In this document: positions 60,367 to 64,000 of the stretch, in pieces
Position numbering within the stretch: position 1 is the stretch's first letter
How the letters are laid out: every line of letters starts with the position of its first letter
DNA from: Burkholderia stagnalis
GTDB taxonomy: Bacteria > Pseudomonadota > Gammaproteobacteria > Burkholderiales > Burkholderiaceae
Assembly (NCBI RefSeq): GCF_902830275.1
Contig: NZ_CADESW010000005.1
Span: 297,293-361,292, forward strand
DNA: 64,000 nt
Reading direction: 5' to 3'
Translations under genes and position numbers: made by a program
The notes under the pieces: model-generated
Seen by the model: only the letters and a program-made list of their open reading frames with translations
Told to the model about the DNA's origin: nothing
The model's database searches: none

Positions 60367-60538
60367 CGCGCGGCCCGGTATCAGCCCAGTTTCGGCCACC
60401 GCCTGGATCACCTTGAGTCGATCAAGCTCTCGCATCGTCAGTGTCACCAATCCGGTTGGCTGCATGGTCGGCTCCGCGCTTGCTCCACGAGCCGTCCAGC
60501 ATGCCAGCAGTCAAAAACACGACATCTGTAAATGGCCA
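60367..60538 (-). mobile_element. ISNCY-type IS remnant, terminal end plus transposase N-terminus
   Basis: Minus-strand frame starting at 60465 reads LVTLTMRELDRLKVIQAVAE then GRAAER, the standard N-terminal helix-turn-helix of ISNCY transposases, and then loses homology. The outer end at 60520-60538 reads, in reverse, TGGCCATTTACAGATGTCG, nearly identical to the IS terminus at 63881. This is the opposite (5') end of an element like the one at 43480. Confidence 0.7.
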
Positions 60539-60547
60539 GAAGGGGGT

Positions 60548-60595
60548 GCGGCGGAATTCTTGGACTATTAGGAGCTAGTCCAAGAATTCCGCCGC
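60548..60595. repeat. Perfect 20-bp inverted repeat
   Basis: Arms 60548-60567 and 60576-60595 are exact reverse complements around an 8-nt centre. Similarity continues outward a further few bases (GGGGT versus ATCCC side). It lies 10 nt beyond the ISNCY end. It may be two facing IS termini or a recombination site. Confidence 0.85.
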
Positions 60596-60639
60596 ATCCC
60601 CGAACACGACATTAGGATATGGCTGCTACACCCGTTGGG

Positions 60640-60816
60640 CCCGCCAAATTTGTCGCATCAGCGCCGGATCGTTTCGCAGCTCACCACGACACCGCGCTCG
60701 AACAGCAATTCTTCGACATCGCGCAGGCTGAGCTGGAAGCGGAAATACCACCGCACGGCCTGAGCAATGGTGGCCGCAGGAAACCGGCGTCCACGATAGA
60801 GCGAGGTCGTTTTCAT
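60640..60816 (-). pseudogene. IS6-family transposase fragment with nonsense codon
   Basis: From the ATG at 60816 the frame reads MKTTSLYRGRRFPAATIAQA, VRWYFRFQLSLRDVEELLFE and CETIRR, the N-terminus of IS6-family transposases. TGA replaces the expected TGG (Trp) at 60658-60660. The next codons read CDKFG in the same frame, as in the intact family, and then homology stops. Truncated and inactive. Confidence 0.8.
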
Positions 60817-60935
60817 GTCGTTACCTACGCCAACGTGACAATGCCGGTGCGTCGTTAAAAGACCGCGTGCCTTGAGCGAGGGATTGGGCACGCGGACCGG
60901 CATGCTGGACTCCAGCTAAAAATGCTTTGCTAGCA

Positions 60936-62522
60936 TTAACGGTTCGGGGTCACCCCGGTGGGCTTGGTGGCGGCGGTGGCGCTGCGCAACTCGCCCATGG
61001 CGGACAGCAGTGAGCCTTGCATATCGTCGCCATCCAATGACCAACTGAACACGCCGCCCAGCTGCTGGGCTTTGACGTAGCCCAGCTTGGTGCGGATCAC
61101 ATCCGGTGTGTCATAACTCCAGAACTGCGTGCCGTCATAGCTCCACAGCTGCTTGGTGACGGGATGCACATAACGCGTGCCTGCGCGGCCCCCCAGCACA
61201 CGATAGTCCTCGTAACCCGCCTCGTAAGTGCCGGGCGCGGGGCCGGTGGCGCTTTGATACAGGCCATTGCCATTAGGGCCGGCGGCCACGCCGGTCCAGC
61301 CGCGGCCATAGAAGGGGATGCCCACATTGATGCGGTTGCGGGCCAGGCCAGCGCTGACCAGGGCATTCACCGCGTCGTCGATATCATAGAACTTGGCGTC
61401 GTTCTGGGCCGGATTGGCCGGATCCGGGTAGAGGTTGGACTGGAAGTTGGTGGGGCCCTGCGCTTCCCAGCCGCCATGGAAGTCATAAGACATCACATTG
61501 GCCCAGTCCAGGTAAGTGCCGTAGTTGCTCGGTTCGGTATTGCGGATTTTGTCCACTCCGGCGCCCAGCGCGGCGGAAAGGTAATAGCGACGCTTGTTCT
61601 GCTGGCCCAGCGCATCCAGCTGACGGCGGAACTCCGCCAGCAGCAGGGTGAAGTTTTGCTTGTCCGCCGCGCTGTAATGATTGGTGGGCAGGCCACCGGC
61701 CACCGGGTATTCCCAGTCGATGTCAAAGCCGTCAAACACGCCCAGCGCCACACCCTGTCCCCCAGCGTTTTCTTGTTGCGGCAGGTTGCCCTTGATGTAG
61801 AGGTTGATGCAGGAGGAAACCAGCGCCTGGCGGCTGGCGTCGCTGGCGGCTACGGTGGAGAAGTTCTTGGACCAGGTCCAGCCGCCCAGGGAGATCAGCA
61901 CCTTGAGCTGCGGATTTTTCAGTTTCAGCTTACGCAGTTGGTTGAAGTTGCCGCGTAGTGGGGTGTCCCAGCTGTCTGCCTGGCCGTCCACGGACTCCGC
62001 CGCGGGGAAGGCGCGCTGGTAATCCGCCCAGGCGTCGCCGCCATCGCCATTGCCGCTTTCCGCCACCGTGACCATGCCGCACTGGCCGTTGGCGTAGACA
62101 TTGCCAAAAGCGTAGTTGAGCACGGTGAGTTTTTTATCGCCGCCGCTGGCCGCCAGGTTTTTCACAAAGTACTGGCGCTGATAAATGCCCCATTGGGTGA
62201 AATAAGAGCCCACGTTGTAGCCCACGGTGGGCGTGGGTTCCGGCGGCACGCCGCTGCCTGAGCCGCCGCCGCTGACAGGCGCGCATGAGTTGGCGGCGCG
62301 CTGCTGCCAAACGGACCCTTGGCTGGCTGTAGGCGTTTCCCCTCGCGTCCACCATTGCGCTTGCCAGGTTTGGCCGTTGTACAAGGCGTAATCGCCCGCG
62401 TTATAGATCTGGCTGGATTGCCAGGCGCTGCAGCTGGGCAGGGCATAGGCCGCAGAGCTGGCCACGAAGAGGCTGCTCGCGCCGATCAGGGGCAGGCACA
62501 GGCGGTGAATCGAACGTTGCAT
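60936..62522 (-). CDS. Secreted GH18 chitinase with N-terminal chitin-binding module
   Basis: 528 residues from the ATG at 62522 (AAAGGAGAA upstream). Signal peptide about 1-27 (LPLIGASSLFVASSAAYA), CBM5/12-type module about 30-75 (SAWQSSQIYNAGDYALYNGQ, then WWTRGETP), a short Gly/Pro linker, then a GH18 barrel. Substrate strand VLISLGGWTWSKNF, catalytic motif with Asp264, Asp267, Asp269 and Glu271 (FDGFDIDWEYP), VMSYDFHGGW and GGVFSWSLDGDD. It hydrolyses chitin outside the cell. Codon use and GC are visibly lower than in the rest of the window, so it is probably a recent import from another bacterium. Confidence 0.93.
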   Translation of the reverse strand: MQRSIHRLCLPLIGASSLFVASSAAYALPSCSAWQSSQIYNAGDYALYNGQTWQAQWWTRGETPTASQGSVWQQRAANSCAPVSGGGSGSGVPPEPTPTVGYNVGSYFTQWGIYQRQYFVKNLAASGGDKKLTVLNYAFGNVYANGQCGMVTVAESGNGDGGDAWADYQRAFPAAESVDGQADSWDTPLRGNFNQLRKLKLKNPQLKVLISLGGWTWSKNFSTVAASDASRQALVSSCINLYIKGNLPQQENAGGQGVALGVFDGFDIDWEYPVAGGLPTNHYSAADKQNFTLLLAEFRRQLDALGQQNKRRYYLSAALGAGVDKIRNTEPSNYGTYLDWANVMSYDFHGGWEAQGPTNFQSNLYPDPANPAQNDAKFYDIDDAVNALVSAGLARNRINVGIPFYGRGWTGVAAGPNGNGLYQSATGPAPGTYEAGYEDYRVLGGRAGTRYVHPVTKQLWSYDGTQFWSYDTPDVIRTKLGYVKAQQLGGVFSWSLDGDDMQGSLLSAMGELRSATAATKPTGVTPNR

Positions 62523-63059
62523 TACATTCTCCTTTGCTTTATGGCGGATGCCGGTGATGAAGCCTGGCTTACTTTGGTATGTATTTGGTATTAAATTGGT
62601 ATCAGTATTGGCCAGGATTTGTGAAATGCAAGGAGAATTTCGGGGCGCTTCAGGAAATCTATGGCCCCCCCTTTTTTGCAAGACTGATTTCGATGTCGTT
62701 GTTGGCTTGCGTAAATCTATTCGGCGTCGTTTAGGGGAATGACTCACCGCGCCACGATGAGATTCGCGCCTGGCGGTCCTAAAAACGGAATCAGTCTCCG
62801 GCATAGTTGCTTGGAAAACGATTATTTAGAAAAATCCATCTTGATCGGCTGCAGATGTCAGGGGTAATCGATATCCCGAAAAATCCGGCGATGACAATGT
62901 GATAACTGTTAAGTCAACCTGAATACGCTGTTGAAGCGCATCGTATTCTTGAACATCGGCACGGATATGCATTTAAATGCGTAACAATGTCCACGACGGG
63001 GCCCTGCGCGAGATCCGCGCTCGCATTGCTGTCCATACCCGAAGCAGGGCGCGGAGGGC
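62523..63059. other. Gene-free region upstream of the chitinase
   Basis: About 540 nt of low-GC DNA continuing the composition of the chitinase gene up to about 62990. It must carry the chitinase promoter. I see no convincing coding frame and no clear -35/-10 pair. Confidence 0.4.
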
Positions 63060-63235
63060 TGCGAGTCTCGTTGAGACGTCGCAGCCCGAGCACGCGCTCG
63101 AGGGCTGGTTCGACCCCAGCTCATTGCGCGGCTCACGGCCGCCGACGTCGCTACGTGTGCCGATCTGCTCACACTGACTCGCAAGCGGCGTCAGCGCTGG
63201 TATCGCGCGGCGCTGTACCGGCCCGCCCGGCGCAC
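63060..63235 (+). pseudogene. Scrap of a phage-type tyrosine integrase
   Basis: Two frames can be joined by one indel near 63115: LEGWFDP in one, then LIARLTAADVATCADLLTL and TRKRRQRWYRAA in another. The wording is like the N-terminal repeat region of large Burkholderia tyrosine recombinases (the DUF3701-type segment). Nothing of the catalytic domain remains. Identification is tentative. Confidence 0.4.
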
Positions 63236-63305
63236 ACCTGGCAAACCACGGTCCGTGACGGCGTTACGAGGAAGTGCTGTGGAAGTTCTTCTACGGGCTT
63301 CCGGC

Positions 63306-63860
63306 ATGAAGTTGTACCGCATCGCCGACACGCGGCACACGATCTGGAGCGGCGCCGGTGCGATGCTGATCGGCGGACGCTTCAACAGCCCGGGCCGTCC
63401 GGTCATTTACGCGGCGCTGACGTTCGCGGGCGCCATGCTCAAGGTGCTCGTCCACGCGCGTATCGGCAGGGTGCCAAAGACGCACGCATGCGTCGAGTCG
63501 ACCGTGTCCGATGACGTGAGCATCGAACGACACACCGCCGAATCGCTGCCCGAAGGGTGGGACGCCCCGGCGCAGCAGATCGCCCGTCGATTCGGCGACG
63601 CATGGCTGACGGAAGCGCGCAGCGCGATCCTGGTCGTGCCGTCGGTCGTCGCGCGCGCCGAATACAACGCGCTGGTGAATCCCGCACACCCGGACGCCGT
63701 ACGGATTGTCGTTGCGGAACCGCGGCCGGTCGTTTGGGATGAACGACTGTTTGTCATGCCGGCGGCGGCGCATCGTAACCCGGCTGCGTGGCACGCGCCG
63801 CGACGCGACGGCGACGCGGACGTCAGCGTTCGTGACGTTGACTGCAGTCCTCTAATATAA
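63306..63860 (+). CDS. RES-domain toxin
   Basis: 184 residues from the ATG at 63306; an alternative in-frame start at 63255 adds 17. It opens MKLYRIADTRHTIWSGAGA, then GGRFNSPGRPVIYAALTFAGAM, with the Arg-Glu-Ser-type NAD-degrading domain features, then WLTEARSAILVVPSVVARAEYNALVN and PRPVVWDERLF. The usual partner antitoxin (Xre/MbcA-like) should lie immediately upstream but only integrase debris is there. The C-terminal tail after DERLF is about 35 residues longer than usual. Confidence 0.8.
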   Translation: MKLYRIADTRHTIWSGAGAMLIGGRFNSPGRPVIYAALTFAGAMLKVLVHARIGRVPKTHACVESTVSDDVSIERHTAESLPEGWDAPAQQIARRFGDAWLTEARSAILVVPSVVARAEYNALVNPAHPDAVRIVVAEPRPVVWDERLFVMPAAAHRNPAAWHAPRRDGDADVSVRDVDCSPLI

Positions 63861-63880
63861 ACCAGACCCTATTAATGTCA

Positions 63881-64000
63881 TGGCCATTTCAAGATGTCGT
63901 GGCGCCAGCTAAATAGAAATGTCCGGTTTTGAGGTTGGTTTGGCTGTCTGCTTTGCTTCGGTTTGTTCGTTACGCAGTGTCGAAGGAGGGCGTCTGAACG
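63881..64000 (-). mobile_element. Edge of another ISNCY-type element
   Basis: The terminus TGGCCATTTCAAGATGTCGT (63881-63900) matches the IS end at 60538 in reverse, and the following CCAGCTAAATAGAAATGTC matches the end at 43502. Also shared with the 43.5-kb remnant is the word CAG(C/T)GTCGAAGGA. The element runs out of the window; its transposase would be on the minus strand. Confidence 0.6.

Overview
The window looks like an accessory stretch of a Burkholderia sensu stricto genome, most likely a secondary chromosome or plasmid. I infer this from the very high GC and G/C-ending codons, a Burkholderia-type trimeric porin, sulfur-scavenging flavin monooxygenase genes with an SfnB/DszC-like partner, an M9 collagenase and several ISNCY-type IS remnants. 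The species cannot be fixed from sequence alone. The isonitrile genes recall B. gladioli-type metabolism, but that is inference. No rRNA, tRNA or CRISPR array was seen.

Layout: (1) 1-5.5 kb holds a sulfur/organosulfur monooxygenase operon (LLM, SfnB-like, LLM) followed by an AraC regulator. (2) 5.6-16.0 kb is a divergent biosynthetic cluster without NRPS or PKS genes. It has three ATP-grasp ligases, two heme-oxygenase-like diiron oxidases (HDOs), two ferredoxins, a PLP decarboxylase, an MFS exporter, a DsbB homologue and an NTF2-like protein. (3) 16.1-18.8 kb holds another LLM monooxygenase and a porin, separated by dense tandem repeats. (4) 19.2-23.2 kb is one giant gene fusing an L-amino-acid-oxidase-like flavoprotein to a lipoxygenase. 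(5) 23.7-28.5 kb is a second small biosynthetic cluster with two opine-dehydrogenase-type enzymes, a PhyH dioxygenase, an HDO closely resembling the one at 10.3 kb, a methyltransferase and a 64-residue protein.

(6) 28.9-33.8 kb holds a tyrosinase operon with a DUF2182 membrane protein, a free-standing copy of the tyrosinase C-terminal domain, and a TPR protein. (7) 34.1-40.3 kb is the strongest candidate for a new system. A 77-residue Ala/Cys-rich peptide with Cys every seven residues is followed by a DUF692/MNIO iron enzyme, a CmoA-like SAM enzyme, an 867-residue multidomain fusion (partner-like domain, wHTH/RRE-like segments, methyltransferase) and a HemN-type radical SAM enzyme. This has the shape of a RiPP pathway. 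A cupin, a secreted collagenase and a small beta-rich protein follow.

(8) 44.9-60.3 kb is a long co-directional operon: isonitrile synthase, exporter, Cys-phosphatase-fold protein, a fused isonitrile-synthase-like/TauD-like protein and a glycosyltransferase, then a polyprenyl-phosphate-arabinose type set (HAD-UbiA, DprE1-like, DprE2-like, GtrA and others). The two outer ends of ISNCY-type elements flank it. (9) 60.4-64 kb is a mobile-element graveyard: IS6 and ISNCY remnants, an integrase scrap, a chitinase of foreign composition, a RES-domain toxin and the edge of another IS.

How the parts may work together (inference): amino-acid-derived chemistry recurs. Amino acids are ligated (ATP-grasp), decarboxylated (PLP), oxidised (HDO, LAAO), reductively coupled (opine dehydrogenases), converted to isonitriles, or modified on a ribosomal peptide (MNIO and radical SAM).
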